The notes beneath the pieces were generated by a model, which did not search any database, was not told where the DNA came from, and worked only from the letters and a program-made list of their open reading frames with translations. Of a stretch of DNA of 64,000 bases, positions 8,363-17,788 are shown piece after piece. The translations under genes and the position numbers were made by a program. Every line of letters begins with the position of its first letter. Position 1 is the first letter of the stretch. Source of the DNA: Parvibaculaceae bacterium PLY_AMNH_Bact1 (GTDB lineage: Bacteria > Pseudomonadota > Alphaproteobacteria > Parvibaculales > Parvibaculaceae). Location of the stretch: the NCBI GenBank assembly GCA_032881465.1, contig CP126168.1:2046001-2110000 (forward strand), given 5' to 3'.

Positions 8363-9700
8363 ATGACAATTGATACCCGCAAATACCCGCTTGCCCGCGC
8401 CTCCTGGGTCGCCTTCGCGCCGGGCATTGAGAGCGTCAATGTACTGCTGCTCTATTTCATTTTTGCGCCCTATATGGTCCAGACCGTGCTCGGGGGCGGC
8501 TCAGATGCCCAAACCATCTGGGGTATCGTCACCGCAATCGGCGGCATCTGCGTTGCCTTACTGGGCCCGATCATCGGAACGATCTCAGACACGGTGGGAG
8601 GCCAAAAAAGGTTCCTGACGGCTTTTGTAGCCCTGGGGGCCGTGGCTAGTGCCACGCTATGGTTTGCCGTCCCGGGCATCCCCATCGAAGGCGTCGTGAC
8701 GCTGAGTTTTGTCGCCATTCTGCTGATGATTGGCGTTGAACTGGCCGGGGTTACCTACAGCTCTCTTCTGCCCAATCTGGGGACACCAGCGACCGTTGGC
8801 CGTTTGAGTGGAAACGCAATCGGGTTTGGGATTGCCTGGGGCCTTTTCCTGCTTGGCGGGTACATCGCAGCCTTCATGCTCGGCGAGACCCCGTTTATCG
8901 GACTGGATCGGGAAGCTCACGAGCACAGCCGCATCGCTGGGCCCATTGTTGCAGCCGCCCTGCTCTTCTTCCTTCTGCCGCTGCTTGCCTTCACACCTCC
9001 AACACCCATCCGTCGTGTCTGCCTTCCCGTCGGGCGCATCGTGCGCGGCGTACTGAAAGATGCTTATCTCGCCATGCGGGCAAACCCCGCCATCGCACGG
9101 TTTGTGATCGCGCGTGTGATTTATCAGGACGGGATTGGTGTCGCTCTCACCTTCGGTTCGATTTACGCCGCAGGACTGTTTGACTGGGACACATTAGAAC
9201 TGGCGGTGTTCGGGATCTGCATCCTTGGCGCAGCAGCAATTGGCGCCACCATTGGTGGTCAAGTTGATGACCGCATCGGGGCGAAGAATACAATCCTCCT
9301 GGCCCTTCTCATTCTCGTCTTGGGAATGATCGCCCTGCTCAGCTTTCCCGCACCCACAGACGTCTCCGAAGGGTTCCTATCAACACCCAGCGAACAGGCT
9401 TTCATCGGCGTAGCTCTTCTTCTCGGCTTAGGCATTGGCCCGGCCGGTGGCTCTGGCAGAACCATGATGGCGCGGATTGCCCCCGAAGGTCAGGCAGGCA
9501 AATGGTTCGGCATCATGGCACTTGCTGGCAATGCCGTTGCCTTCACCGGCCCTGCGCTGGTCGCGCTGGTTTCATACCTTACTGAAAGTGAGCGCAGCGG
9601 CATGATGGTAGCCCCCGTTATCATAGGGCTTGGTGCCATCCTGATGTTGTTTGTGAAATCAGACCGGCCACTGCTGAACAAGCATTTGGTTACTGCTTAG
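8363..9700 (+). CDS. MFS transporter (UMF1/Atg22-like)
   Basis: The 445-residue protein has about twelve membrane segments and the loop GTISDTVGGQKR after helix 2, an MFS signature. The overall pattern, with a second half opening FVIARVIYQDGIGVALTFGS, resembles the UMF1 family named after yeast Atg22. A GAAGAAGG ribosome site precedes the ATG. It is probably controlled by the divergent membrane-bound AraC regulator. Its last codons overlap the convergent HIT gene by 11 bases. Its substrate is unknown. Confidence 0.85.
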   Translation: MTIDTRKYPLARASWVAFAPGIESVNVLLLYFIFAPYMVQTVLGGGSDAQTIWGIVTAIGGICVALLGPIIGTISDTVGGQKRFLTAFVALGAVASATLWFAVPGIPIEGVVTLSFVAILLMIGVELAGVTYSSLLPNLGTPATVGRLSGNAIGFGIAWGLFLLGGYIAAFMLGETPFIGLDREAHEHSRIAGPIVAAALLFFLLPLLAFTPPTPIRRVCLPVGRIVRGVLKDAYLAMRANPAIARFVIARVIYQDGIGVALTFGSIYAAGLFDWDTLELAVFGICILGAAAIGATIGGQVDDRIGAKNTILLALLILVLGMIALLSFPAPTDVSEGFLSTPSEQAFIGVALLLGLGIGPAGGSGRTMMARIAPEGQAGKWFGIMALAGNAVAFTGPALVALVSYLTESERSGMMVAPVIIGLGAILMLFVKSDRPLLNKHLVTA

Positions 9701-10103
9701 CGGCTTCACGCAGGGCCACAATTAACGCATCAACCTGAAGTGTGGTGTAGGGGATGGCTTCCCCTACCCCCCAGACCGGAGCGGGCCAGGCCGCGTCGGC
9801 CGAAAAGCGCGCGACCACATGCACATGCAACTGCGGCACCATATTGCCCAACGCTGCCACATTGAGCTTCTCCGCTGATGTCTCAGAACGCAGTGCGCGG
9901 CTGGCCCGATCAATCTCAGCAAGGAAGCTTGGTTTGTCACTCTCTGCAATTTCGTCAAAGTCGCGAAGACCATCCTGCCGCGGCACAAGAATGAGCCAGG
10001 GAAACCGTGCATCATTCATCAGGAGCACACGACAAAGAGACCAATCATCAACGTGGAATGTATCGGCAGCGAGTTTTGGGTGTAGGGAAAATTTTTCAGA
10101 CAT
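9690..10103 (-). CDS. HIT family protein
   Basis: The 137-residue product contains the histidine triad segment QLHVHVVARF near residues 100-110, and the family's early strand pattern VLLMNDARFPWLILVPR. HIT proteins hydrolyse nucleotide conjugates, with the central His forming a nucleotidyl intermediate. I placed the start at the ATG at 10103 (MSEKFSLHPKL); a longer open frame upstream overlaps the membrane protein gene and has no family similarity. It follows that gene with a one-base gap, which suggests cotranscription. Confidence 0.87.
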   Translation of the reverse strand: MSEKFSLHPKLAADTFHVDDWSLCRVLLMNDARFPWLILVPRQDGLRDFDEIAESDKPSFLAEIDRASRALRSETSAEKLNVAALGNMVPQLHVHVVARFSADAAWPAPVWGVGEAIPYTTLQVDALIVALREAAKQ

Positions 10104-10104
10104 A

Positions 10105-10401
10105 TCAATCTGAAGATGCCACCGATCTCTGAGAAACACCATCAGCAACACCGCCGGTAAATCCATACCACCGACGTCCCAACACAACACCGGAAATGCC
10201 CCCAAGGATCAGCGCCCAGACAACCAGAAGACCACTCCAGATAATGATCAAGGTCCAGTCACTGGCACCAAAGCGCGAAGCGACGTCAGTCCCGTACCGG
10301 CTCAGTTGAAGGACTGAGTTGATAAGCCCGAGGCCAGCCCCGATGGCCAGCAACCAGACGACCCAGCCGTTCCAATGTCGATCTCTCTTAGGCAACGTCA
10401 T
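10105..10401 (-). CDS. Small two-helix membrane protein, unknown function
   Basis: The 98-residue product has two hydrophobic segments, about residues 14-34 and 52-74, with a basic N-terminus and a short polar tail. I do not recognise a family. The start is uncertain: the ATG at 10401 gives a compact protein, and an ATG at 10491 would add a Cys- and Val-rich stretch. It lies directly upstream of the HIT gene and downstream of the acyl-CoA dehydrogenase on the same strand, so all three may be one transcript. Confidence 0.55.
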   Translation of the reverse strand: MTLPKRDRHWNGWVVWLLAIGAGLGLINSVLQLSRYGTDVASRFGASDWTLIIIWSGLLVVWALILGGISGVVLGRRWYGFTGGVADGVSQRSVASSD

Positions 10402-10491
10402 AAACACACCCAGCCAAACGACGCACAGGCGGGGCATACCCCCAGCACCGATTCTGCTGAGGAAAATATACAGTTCACCGGAAGTATTCAA

Positions 10492-11661
10492 TCAGTAAGA
10501 TTTTGGTAAACCCAAGACTCTCTCAGCGATAAAACTTAAGACTAGTTCCCGACTTACTGGAGCAATTCTAGCGATCATCACTTCACGCAAGTAACGTTCG
10601 ACGTGAAACTCCTTGGCATAGCCCATACCACCATGTGTCATAACCGACGTTTCACAGGCCCGGAACGCTGCTTCGGCGGCAAGATATTTCGCTGAATTAG
10701 CCTCGGCGCCACAGGCAACGTCCGCGTCATAAAGCGCTGCCGCCTTAAAAACCATCAGATTGGCAGCTTCCAGTTCCGCCCAGGACTTTGCCAACGGATG
10801 TTGGATTGCTTGGTTCTGCCCAATAGGCCGCCCAAAGACTTCTCGCTCACGCGCGTAAGTCGTGGCCTTCTCCAGAGCGATGCGACCAATACCGACAGCC
10901 TCGGCTGCTATCAGAACCCGCTCCGGATTGAGCCCATGAAGCAGGTAGCGAAAGCCTTTCCCTTCTTCTCCGATGAGGTCTTCCTTGGGCACGCGTAAGC
11001 AATCAAAAAACACCGCATTAGAGTCGACCGCTTTGCGGCCCATTTTGCCGATCTCCTGGACCTCCGTTGCGCCGCCGCGATCAAGGTCTGTGTAGAAAAG
11101 GCTGAGCCCCTCAGTCGCCTTTTTGCAATCCTCTTTTGGAGTTGTGCGCGCAAGCAGAAGGATCTTGTTTGCTGTCTGTGCGGTCGACGTCCACATCTTC
11201 CGGCCGTGCACCACATAATGATCACCGTCGCGCTCCGCCTTGGTCGTAATGGCCATGGTGTTGAGACCGGCATCAGGTTCAGTCACCCCAAAGCAGCAGC
11301 GGTCCGTCCCGGCAATCAGGGGCGGAAGGTTTTTTGCTTTCTGCTCATCCGTGCCAAACACGACGATGGGCATGGGCCCAAAGAGATTGATATGGATGGA
11401 TGATGCGCCGGAAAGACAAGCACCGGACTGTGCAATTGTTTGCGCGACGATTGCTGCTTCCGTGACACCGAGCCCCGCCCCGCCATGGGCCTCTGGCATT
11501 GCGATGCCGAGCCACCCGCCAGCAGCGATATCTTTGACAAAGTCTTCGGGAAACTCCCCGTCAGTGTCGCGGGCGAGCCAGTAATCGTCGCCATACTTGG
11601 CGCAGACTTTCGCAATGGCATCCCGAATGGCCTGCTGGTCGGCGGAAAACTCAAAATCCAC
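10492..11661 (-). CDS. Acyl-CoA dehydrogenase
   Basis: This 389-residue flavoenzyme has the standard three-part fold: an N-terminal helical domain opening FSADQQAIRDAIAKV, the FAD-contacting strand segment CFGVTEPDAGLNT with HGRKMWTSTA, and a C-terminal helical domain ending with MTHGGMGYAKEFHVERYLRE. It oxidises an acyl-CoA to the 2-enoyl-CoA and passes electrons to ETF. The start is GTG, preceded by GGGGAGA. It is divergent from the MaoC hydratase gene across 96 bases, so the dehydrogenase, hydratase and CoA-ester lyase form a likely catabolic set. Confidence 0.93.
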   Translation of the reverse strand: MDFEFSADQQAIRDAIAKVCAKYGDDYWLARDTDGEFPEDFVKDIAAGGWLGIAMPEAHGGAGLGVTEAAIVAQTIAQSGACLSGASSIHINLFGPMPIVVFGTDEQKAKNLPPLIAGTDRCCFGVTEPDAGLNTMAITTKAERDGDHYVVHGRKMWTSTAQTANKILLLARTTPKEDCKKATEGLSLFYTDLDRGGATEVQEIGKMGRKAVDSNAVFFDCLRVPKEDLIGEEGKGFRYLLHGLNPERVLIAAEAVGIGRIALEKATTYAREREVFGRPIGQNQAIQHPLAKSWAELEAANLMVFKAAALYDADVACGAEANSAKYLAAEAAFRACETSVMTHGGMGYAKEFHVERYLREVMIARIAPVSRELVLSFIAERVLGLPKSY

Positions 11662-11757
11662 AATCTGTCTCCCCTACAGTTTTGAGGTATAACTTACCCA
11701 AAGACGGAAGACGGCGACAGGTCGTCCGGAAAACAAACAAAAACACAGGGAAACCTC

Positions 11758-12216
11758 ATGCCAGGGCTCTATTTCGAAGAATGTAAAGAAGGTCTCGTCA
11801 TTAAACACGCGATCCACCGCACGATCACGGAAACAGATAATACACTCTTCTCCGCGATGACCATGAACCCGGCCGCACTCCACCTTGACCATCATTACGC
11901 GGAAACGGAAACCGAGTTCGGCAAACCCCTGGTCAACAGCCTGTTCACCCTTGGCCTGGTGATTGGTATCTCAGTGCATGAAACAACCCACGGCACCACA
12001 ATCGCAAACCTCGGTATGACCGACGTCTCCTTTCCCAAACCGGTTTTTCATGGCGACACGATGCGGGTTGAAACCAGCATCATCTCAAAGCGCCGATCCA
12101 AGTCTCGCCCGAAAGCTGGCATCGTGACCTTCGAGCATCGGGGCTACAACCAACGCGACGAACTTGTTGCGCAGTGCACCCGGCAGGCTTTCATGATTGC
12201 AAAGACGGACGGTTAA
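11758..12216 (+). CDS. MaoC family (R)-hydratase
   Basis: The 152-residue single hot-dog-fold protein carries the hydratase-2-like segment [14 protein letters not shown] with the Asn/Asp/His region used to add water to an enoyl-CoA. Single-domain MaoC proteins beside a CitE-like lyase and an acyl-CoA dehydrogenase are a recurring set, also seen as Rv2498c-Rv2500c in mycobacteria. The following lyase gene starts three bases after the stop, so the two are translationally linked. The probable reaction is hydration of a branched or dicarboxylic enoyl-CoA to a 3-hydroxyacyl-CoA. Confidence 0.88.
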   Translation: MPGLYFEECKEGLVIKHAIHRTITETDNTLFSAMTMNPAALHLDHHYAETETEFGKPLVNSLFTLGLVIGISVHETTHGTTIANLGMTDVSFPKPVFHGDTMRVETSIISKRRSKSRPKAGIVTFEHRGYNQRDELVAQCTRQAFMIAKTDG

Positions 12217-12219
12217 TCC

Positions 12220-13095
12220 ATGCGTTCATTTCTTTTCGTTCCTGCAGACAGCGACCGCAAACTCGCAAAAGGAGCAGGCTCTGGCGCCGACGCGCTCATC
12301 CTTGACCTGGAAGATGCTGTTGCCCTCGACAACAAACCAGCCGCTCGGCAAGGCGCGATTGACTATCTTCAATCGCGCGCACCAGGTGACGCCCAAACAG
12401 TCTTGGTGCGCATGAATGCGCTCGACAGCAATTTCTGGCAACAGGATCTCGCAAGCGTCGTCCCGGCGAAACCGGACGCCATCATGGTTCCCAAGACCAT
12501 TTCCGGTGAGTGCATTGCCAAAGTCTGCGCCCATCTCAGCGAACTCGAGAAGGAGCATGGCCTGCAACAAGGTTCGATTAGACTCATGAATGTCGCGACA
12601 GAAACCGCAGCCTCCATGTTCAACCTTGGGACCTATGGAAATACAAGTGAACGTTTCTTCGCCATGACCTGGGGCGCAGAGGACCTCTCTGCGGACCTAG
12701 GTGCCCGGTCCAACCGCGACGAAGAAGGAAACTACACAGACCCTTATAGACTGGCCCGAACGCTTTGCCTTTTAGGCGCAGTTGCCGCCGACGTCATGCC
12801 CATCGATGGCATTTGCAAAGATTTTCGGGACGAAGCGGCCCTGGAAGCAGAAGCCCGCGCCGCCATTCGGGACGGCTTTACCGGCAAGGTCGCCATCCAT
12901 CCGGCACAGGTCGCCATTATCAACGCCGTCTTCACGCCAACGGAAGAAGACATTGCCGAAGCGCGAGCTGTGGTAAAAGCCTTCGCAGACGCTGGCAATC
13001 CGGGCGTCGTCGGCCTTGACGGCAAAATGCTGGACCGCCCCCACCTGCGTCAGGCCGAAAGTGTTATTGCGCGTGCCGAGGCAATGGAGCTCTAA
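12220..13095 (+). CDS. HpcH/HpaI-type CoA-ester lyase (CitE-like)
   Basis: The 291-residue TIM-barrel protein opens MRSFLFVPADSDRKLAKG, then shows ADALILDLEDAV, VRMNALDS, IMVPKT and the metal-site region TWGAEDLSADLGA. These are the signatures of the citrate lyase beta-like family, which includes malyl-CoA, citramalyl-CoA and 3-hydroxy-3-methylglutaryl-CoA lyases. It would split a 3-hydroxyacyl-CoA made by the MaoC enzyme into acetyl-CoA or propionyl-CoA and a keto acid. The exact substrate is not readable. Confidence 0.9.
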   Translation: MRSFLFVPADSDRKLAKGAGSGADALILDLEDAVALDNKPAARQGAIDYLQSRAPGDAQTVLVRMNALDSNFWQQDLASVVPAKPDAIMVPKTISGECIAKVCAHLSELEKEHGLQQGSIRLMNVATETAASMFNLGTYGNTSERFFAMTWGAEDLSADLGARSNRDEEGNYTDPYRLARTLCLLGAVAADVMPIDGICKDFRDEAALEAEARAAIRDGFTGKVAIHPAQVAIINAVFTPTEEDIAEARAVVKAFADAGNPGVVGLDGKMLDRPHLRQAESVIARAEAMEL

Positions 13096-13125
13096 TAACC
13101 GCGGTTCAGTGGAGGAGAGACAAAA

Positions 13126-13941
13126 ATGCCCCACGCGACAACGGAAGAACACCTGGCAAAGATAGAAGAGCAAGGCTACACGCTCGTTCACGATGCGTTT
13201 GATGCGGCGTTCGCTGATGAAATTTGCGCAGCACTTAAAGAAATCGAAATCGCCAACAACATCACCCCGGCGAAAAATCTCTTCGAAGGCCATAATACGG
13301 TTCGAATTTATAATCTGGTTGCCCGCCATGCGGTCTTTCAGAAGGTTCCGGTAAACCCAAATGTTTTGAATATCGTCGAAGGAGTGCTCGACGACGGCTG
13401 CCTCATCTCCTCTCTCTCCTCAATCTCCATCGCCCCAGGTGAAAGAGCCCAACCAATCCACGCCGACGATCAACTGATCGGCCTTGCCAGACCCCACCCA
13501 GCGCTTGTCTGCAATTCCATGTGGGCTCTGACGGATTTTACGGAAGAAAATGGGGCAACCCGGATCATCCCAGGATCGCACAAGACCAACACTTTCCCGG
13601 AATACGGGCCCGATATCCGTTACGATTCCATCCCTGCGGAGATGAAACGCGGAAGCGTCCTGATATGGAATGGATCGCTCTGGCACGGCGGCGGTGCAAA
13701 CCGGTCCCAAGAAACCCGCATCGGCCTTGCGATGAACTACTGCGCGGGTTTCATCCGCCAGCAGGAAAATCAGCAGCTCGGCATCCCTATTGAGCTTGCA
13801 AAAACCTTCGAGCCGAGATTGCAGGATCTCTGCGGTTTTGGCACCTACCGCGACCTCATGGGCCATATCGACAAACTAAGCCCCGCGATACGCCTTTTGC
13901 AGCGTAGCGAAAACTTCTCATCTGTCTGGGACAAAGGCTGA
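13126..13941 (+). CDS. Phytanoyl-CoA dioxygenase family protein
   Basis: The 271-residue protein has the PhyH cupin fold with the iron facial triad H112-x-D114 and H187 (in SLWHGGG), plus R198 as the likely 2-oxoglutarate anchor. Members hydroxylate carboxylate or CoA-linked substrates using Fe(II), oxygen and 2-oxoglutarate. A GTGGAGGAGAG ribosome site precedes the ATG. It follows the lyase gene by 30 bases on the same strand. The proximity suggests it modifies a branched acyl chain before the dehydrogenase-hydratase-lyase steps, but that is inference. Confidence 0.88.
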   Translation: MPHATTEEHLAKIEEQGYTLVHDAFDAAFADEICAALKEIEIANNITPAKNLFEGHNTVRIYNLVARHAVFQKVPVNPNVLNIVEGVLDDGCLISSLSSISIAPGERAQPIHADDQLIGLARPHPALVCNSMWALTDFTEENGATRIIPGSHKTNTFPEYGPDIRYDSIPAEMKRGSVLIWNGSLWHGGGANRSQETRIGLAMNYCAGFIRQQENQQLGIPIELAKTFEPRLQDLCGFGTYRDLMGHIDKLSPAIRLLQRSENFSSVWDKG

Positions 13942-13982
13942 CGTCCATTGCCGACACTGCTAGGCTACACGGGCGGTAACCC

Positions 13983-14297
13983 ATGCAGCAGCGCAAGGAA
14001 GACCCATATGTCGATCGTCAAAAAGCAATTGCGGCCCTCATCCTGGCAGCCGGATTTTATGTGGCATACGAGATTTATCAGCAGAGCCAACTCGCCGGAG
14101 TCCTGTTTGTGATCCTCGCCTTGACCGTGGCAGTACCTCTTGCGGTCGGCACAGTCCGCCGGAACAATGCAATCAAAACCAATATCGGCGAAATGCCGGA
14201 CAGCAAAATGGATGTCGGCGTGCGTCAGGCAAGAGCGACCATTATGCGCGAAGATGGGGAAATCAGAGGCGCACCTGCACGCAAGCAGCCCTCATGA
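13983..14297 (+). CDS. Small inner-membrane protein, unknown function
   Basis: The 104-residue product has a basic start (MQQRKEDPYVDRQK), two hydrophobic helices at about residues 15-32 and 38-57, and a polar cytoplasmic tail rich in charged residues. No family is recognised. It follows the dioxygenase gene by 41 bases and overlaps the convergent nitroreductase gene by six bases at its 3' end. Confidence 0.6.
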   Translation: MQQRKEDPYVDRQKAIAALILAAGFYVAYEIYQQSQLAGVLFVILALTVAVPLAVGTVRRNNAIKTNIGEMPDSKMDVGVRQARATIMREDGEIRGAPARKQPS

Positions 14298-14864
14298 TTC
14301 TGACCAACGGATGATACGCTCTGCAAGGTCAGGACGAACCCGTTCTGTCGGCTGAGCCTCTTTGCCGCCGAGATAGATAAAACCGGCGACCCGCTCGCCA
14401 GTACCAAGCCCCAGCGCATCGACAACATTCTCGTCAAACGCATACCACTCGGTGAGCCATTGCGCGGCATACCCAAGCGCCGTGGCAGCGACCAGCATGT
14501 TTTGGCAAACCGCTCCTGCGGCTAGCTGCTGCTCCCAAACCGGGATCTTGATGTTTTCGGTGACACACGACACGACCGTAACCACCGTGGGGGCTCGCAC
14601 AAAGCGCAGTGTTTCCAGATCCGCACGATCAGCACCAGCGTCTGGATTGGCCTTCGCAAAAGCGTCCCGCAACTTAGCCCCAAACGCCGCGCGCGCCTCA
14701 CCCTCAAACACAATGAACCGCCAGGGTCCAAGCTTCCCATGATCTGGCACCCTGTGCCCCGCTGCAAGAATGGTTTCCAGCTGGTCGGCAGTAGGTCCCT
14801 GTTGCGTCATACTGCCCGCGACAACTGAGCGTCGGGAGAGCAACAGGTCGATCATCTCATTCAT
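14292..14864 (-). CDS. Nitroreductase family protein
   Basis: The 190-residue product opens with MIDLLLSRRSVVAG, the phosphate-binding RRS motif of FMN-dependent nitroreductases, and continues with HGKLGPWRFIVFEG and the late YLGGKEAQPTERVRPDL, resembling the short YdjA-like branch. Such enzymes bind FMN as dimers and reduce nitro compounds or quinones with NAD(P)H. I chose the ATG at 14864 because AAAGGA lies before it; the open frame runs further upstream without similarity. Confidence 0.85.
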   Translation of the reverse strand: MNEMIDLLLSRRSVVAGSMTQQGPTADQLETILAAGHRVPDHGKLGPWRFIVFEGEARAAFGAKLRDAFAKANPDAGADRADLETLRFVRAPTVVTVVSCVTENIKIPVWEQQLAAGAVCQNMLVAATALGYAAQWLTEWYAFDENVVDALGLGTGERVAGFIYLGGKEAQPTERVRPDLAERIIRWSES

Positions 14865-14950
14865 ATTCGTTCCTTTAGCAAACCAGGTATGCACCATGAC
14901 ATAAGGCACATGGCAGAAATTGCAAATGGTTCGCAAATATTTTGTTGGAC

Positions 14951-14990
14951 ATTCCCCCTAATTGAAATTTCTATTTCTTCATGGGGGAAT
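14951..14990 (+). promoter_or_regulatory. Inverted repeat that could mask the start codon of the barrel gene
   Basis: ATTCCCCC at 14951-14958 is perfectly complementary to GGGGGAAT at 14983-14990. The right arm overlaps the ATG (14981) and codons 2-4 of the downstream gene. The 24-base loop is AT-rich and holds no Shine-Dalgarno. If transcribed, the hairpin would pair the translation start region. This is seen in the sequence; regulation is inference. Confidence 0.35.
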
Positions 14991-15796
14991 TCTCGCAGAA
15001 GTTGTTGTTTGGTTGCACCTGCATGTTTTGGGGCGGCATGTCAGTTGCCGAACCAGTACAAGCAGGTGCCTGGCCTCAACCCAAAGGGGATACGGAAATT
15101 ATCGTCTCTATTACCCAGGCCCTCGCCCATAGAACATTTGACCCAGCCGGAAACGCGGTCTCCCAAGGTCGATTTAAAAAGGTCGAAACACAGGTTTATG
15201 CGGAACATGGACTGACCGACCGGATAACCCTTTTAGGCGAAGTTGCCCGCTCAAGAGACAAGAGGGAGGCCTTCAACCGCCAATTCACAGACACGGAGTT
15301 TCGCCGTGTCGGAGTGGGTGCGCGTGCCTATCTTTTTACCTGGGATGAAACCCTCTATTCTGTAGACGCACTTACGGTGCTCAACACATCTCCTGGCGGA
15401 GATTACCCTGCCGACACACAATCCGGTGACCTGGACTATGAGCTTGCGGTTTCCACCGGAGCCCCCATCATGTTGATGGGCTTGCCGGGTTTCAACACCC
15501 AACGGTTTGCATACCGGTACCGGCCAGGCATTCGTCCATCCATTACCAGCGCTGACATTACTCTCGGTCTCAACTGGGGACCGGATTGGATGACCTTGTT
15601 GAAATCAAACACCGAATACTCAGTCGGCAGACCCCCCTCCCCTCGTGGCCATTATTGGTCAACCAAGGCAGAGTTCGGTGTCGTCCATCGACTTGAACCA
15701 GGTTTTGCCATTGAAGCCGGAGCCTTCAGAACATTTTGGGGAACAAATGTCCTGAAGGAAACCGGGCTCAAACTTGCACTCTGGTACGATTTTTAG
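14981..15796 (+). CDS. Predicted outer-membrane beta-barrel protein
   Basis: The 271-residue product has an N-terminal signal-like segment (residues 7-29, LLFGCTCMFWGGMS followed by VQAGA) and then alternating polar and hydrophobic strands separated by turns. It ends in F (LALWYDF), the pattern recognised by the BAM machinery. No named family is recognised. Its role could be a porin or surface protein. It is divergent from the nitroreductase gene and convergent with thrS, stop codons three bases apart. There is no usable Shine-Dalgarno at the ATG, so the start is moderately certain. Confidence 0.65.
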   Translation: MGEFSQKLLFGCTCMFWGGMSVAEPVQAGAWPQPKGDTEIIVSITQALAHRTFDPAGNAVSQGRFKKVETQVYAEHGLTDRITLLGEVARSRDKREAFNRQFTDTEFRRVGVGARAYLFTWDETLYSVDALTVLNTSPGGDYPADTQSGDLDYELAVSTGAPIMLMGLPGFNTQRFAYRYRPGIRPSITSADITLGLNWGPDWMTLLKSNTEYSVGRPPSPRGHYWSTKAEFGVVHRLEPGFAIEAGAFRTFWGTNVLKETGLKLALWYDF

Positions 15797-15799
15797 TTT

Positions 15800-17767
15800 C
15801 TATGCAGACTCGGCCAAATCAGGCGGCGTAGCCTCCGCGACCAGCGCCGCGATAGCTTCGTCAACACTGACCACCGTCTGGTCTTTCGACCCAAGGCGGC
15901 GGATGGAGACTTTGCCCTCTTCTGCTTCCTTCATGCCCACCACCATAATGACAGGCACCTTGCCGACAGAATGCTCGCGGACTTTGTAGTTGATCTTCTC
16001 GTTCCGCGTATCGCTCTCGACACGAAGCCCAGCAGCTTTAAGCTTTTCAACCACTTCCAGACCATACGTATCGGCTTCCGACGTAATCGTCGCAACCACC
16101 GCCTGAACAGGTGCGAGCCACAGAGGCAGCTTGCCCGCACAGCTCTCAATCATGATGCCAATAAAGCGTTCCAACGTTCCTAGGATCGCTCGGTGAAGCA
16201 TGACCGCTGTTTTGCGTGATCCGTCTTCTGCCACATAGGTGGCATTCAACCGTTCAGGCAAGACATAGTCGAGCTGCAACGTCCCGACTTGCCACGACCG
16301 GCCAATCGCATCTTTCAGATGGAACTCAAGCTTCGGTGCATAAAAAGCACCATCGCCTTCCGCGATCACGAAATCATAGCCTGTCGCGCGCAGCGCATCG
16401 CCCAACGCTTTTTCTGCAGCATCCCAACGCTCAATCGTGCCGCCGAATTTCTCTGGACGCGTTGCGAGCCGGATGACCACATCGTCAAAACCCATGTCTT
16501 CATAAACAGAGTACAGCAGATTGACGAAATGCTCCGTCTCCGCCTGGATCTGCTCTTCCGTACAGAAAACGTGTGCATCGTCCTGGGTCATCTGACGCAC
16601 ACGCATCAGACCATGAAGCGCCCCATGGGCCTCGTTCCGATGACAGCAACCAAATTCCGCCATCCGCATGGGCAGATCGCGATAGGACTTGATACCTTGA
16701 TTGAATATCTGCACATGGGCCGGGCAGTTCATGGGTTTGATCGCCATGAGGTCGCCCTTGCCTGAGAAGATTTCGCCCTCGTCTTCCGTGTTTGGCACTT
16801 CGTCAGGCACCACGAACATGTTTTCGCGATATTTGCCCCAGTGGCCGGACTGTTCCCAGAACTTCGATGCCATCAATTGCGGCGTCTTCACTTCTTCATA
16901 ACCCGCCTTACTGATCTTGCGACGGATATAGGCTTCCAGCTGATTATAAATGACAAAACCTTTTGGATGCCAGAAGACAGAGCCTTGGGCTTCTTCCTGG
17001 AAATGGTAGAGGTCCATTTCGCGACCGATCTTCCGGTGATCGCGCTTCTCAGCCTCTTCAATCATATGAAGATAGGCTTTGAGCTCTTTGTCACTGGACC
17101 AGCATGTGCCGTAAATGCGCTGCAGCATTTCGTTGCTGCTGTCGCCGCGCCAATAAGCACCGGCAAGTTTCGTCAGTTTGAAAGACTTACCAAGCTTACC
17201 CGTCGAGGGCAGGTGTGGGCCGCGACAAAGATCAAGCCAATCACCCTGGCGATAGACACTCACATCTTCACCAGCAGGAATGCTGGAGATGATTTCGGCT
17301 TTGTAGTCTTCGCCAATCTTCTTGAAATAAGCGATCGCCTCGTCCCGATCCCAAACTTCTCGTGTGATCGGTTCGTTCCGGTCGACGATCTCTTTCATCA
17401 TCGCTTCGATCTTTTCCAGATCTTCCAGATGGAAAGGCTCTGAGCGCGCGAAGTCATAGAAGAAACCATTTTCGATTACCGGGCCAATCGTGACCTGCGT
17501 GCCTGGGAAAAGCTCCTGCACAGCTTCTGCCATCACGTGAGCCGCGTCATGCCGGAGCAATTCAAGCCCATCTGGCGTATTGGCCGTCACAATTTCAACC
17601 GCGACATCCTTGTCGAGCACGGTGGCAAGATCAACGACCTCTCCGTCAGTCTTCAGCGCAATCGCCTTTTTGGCGAGCGAATTAGAGATGCTCTTGGCGA
17701 GCGCCAGCCCATCAAGCGGCTGCGCTTCTTCACGGATTGAGCCATCTGGCATCGTCAACTTAATCAT
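15800..17767 (-). CDS. thrS: Threonyl-tRNA synthetase
   Basis: The 655-residue enzyme has the full bacterial layout: a TGS domain (residues 1-60), the editing domain with [17 protein letters not shown], the class II catalytic core with [14 protein letters not shown] and [16 protein letters not shown], and the C-terminal anticodon-binding domain. It charges tRNA-Thr with threonine and clears mischarged Ser-tRNA. I use the ATG at 17767, a GTG directly before it being the alternative, because AGGAAGA then has normal spacing. It follows yidD on the same strand, a common alphaproteobacterial order. Confidence 0.97.
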   Translation of the reverse strand: MIKLTMPDGSIREEAQPLDGLALAKSISNSLAKKAIALKTDGEVVDLATVLDKDVAVEIVTANTPDGLELLRHDAAHVMAEAVQELFPGTQVTIGPVIENGFFYDFARSEPFHLEDLEKIEAMMKEIVDRNEPITREVWDRDEAIAYFKKIGEDYKAEIISSIPAGEDVSVYRQGDWLDLCRGPHLPSTGKLGKSFKLTKLAGAYWRGDSSNEMLQRIYGTCWSSDKELKAYLHMIEEAEKRDHRKIGREMDLYHFQEEAQGSVFWHPKGFVIYNQLEAYIRRKISKAGYEEVKTPQLMASKFWEQSGHWGKYRENMFVVPDEVPNTEDEGEIFSGKGDLMAIKPMNCPAHVQIFNQGIKSYRDLPMRMAEFGCCHRNEAHGALHGLMRVRQMTQDDAHVFCTEEQIQAETEHFVNLLYSVYEDMGFDDVVIRLATRPEKFGGTIERWDAAEKALGDALRATGYDFVIAEGDGAFYAPKLEFHLKDAIGRSWQVGTLQLDYVLPERLNATYVAEDGSRKTAVMLHRAILGTLERFIGIMIESCAGKLPLWLAPVQAVVATITSEADTYGLEVVEKLKAAGLRVESDTRNEKINYKVREHSVGKVPVIMVVGMKEAEEGKVSIRRLGSKDQTVVSVDEAIAALVAEATPPDLAESA

Positions 17768-17788
17768 CACTTCTTCCTTTCAACTGCC

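Noticed and set aside
16841-17443. A 200-codon plus-strand frame across thrS
   Set aside because: It is a shadow of the conserved threonyl-tRNA synthetase gene.
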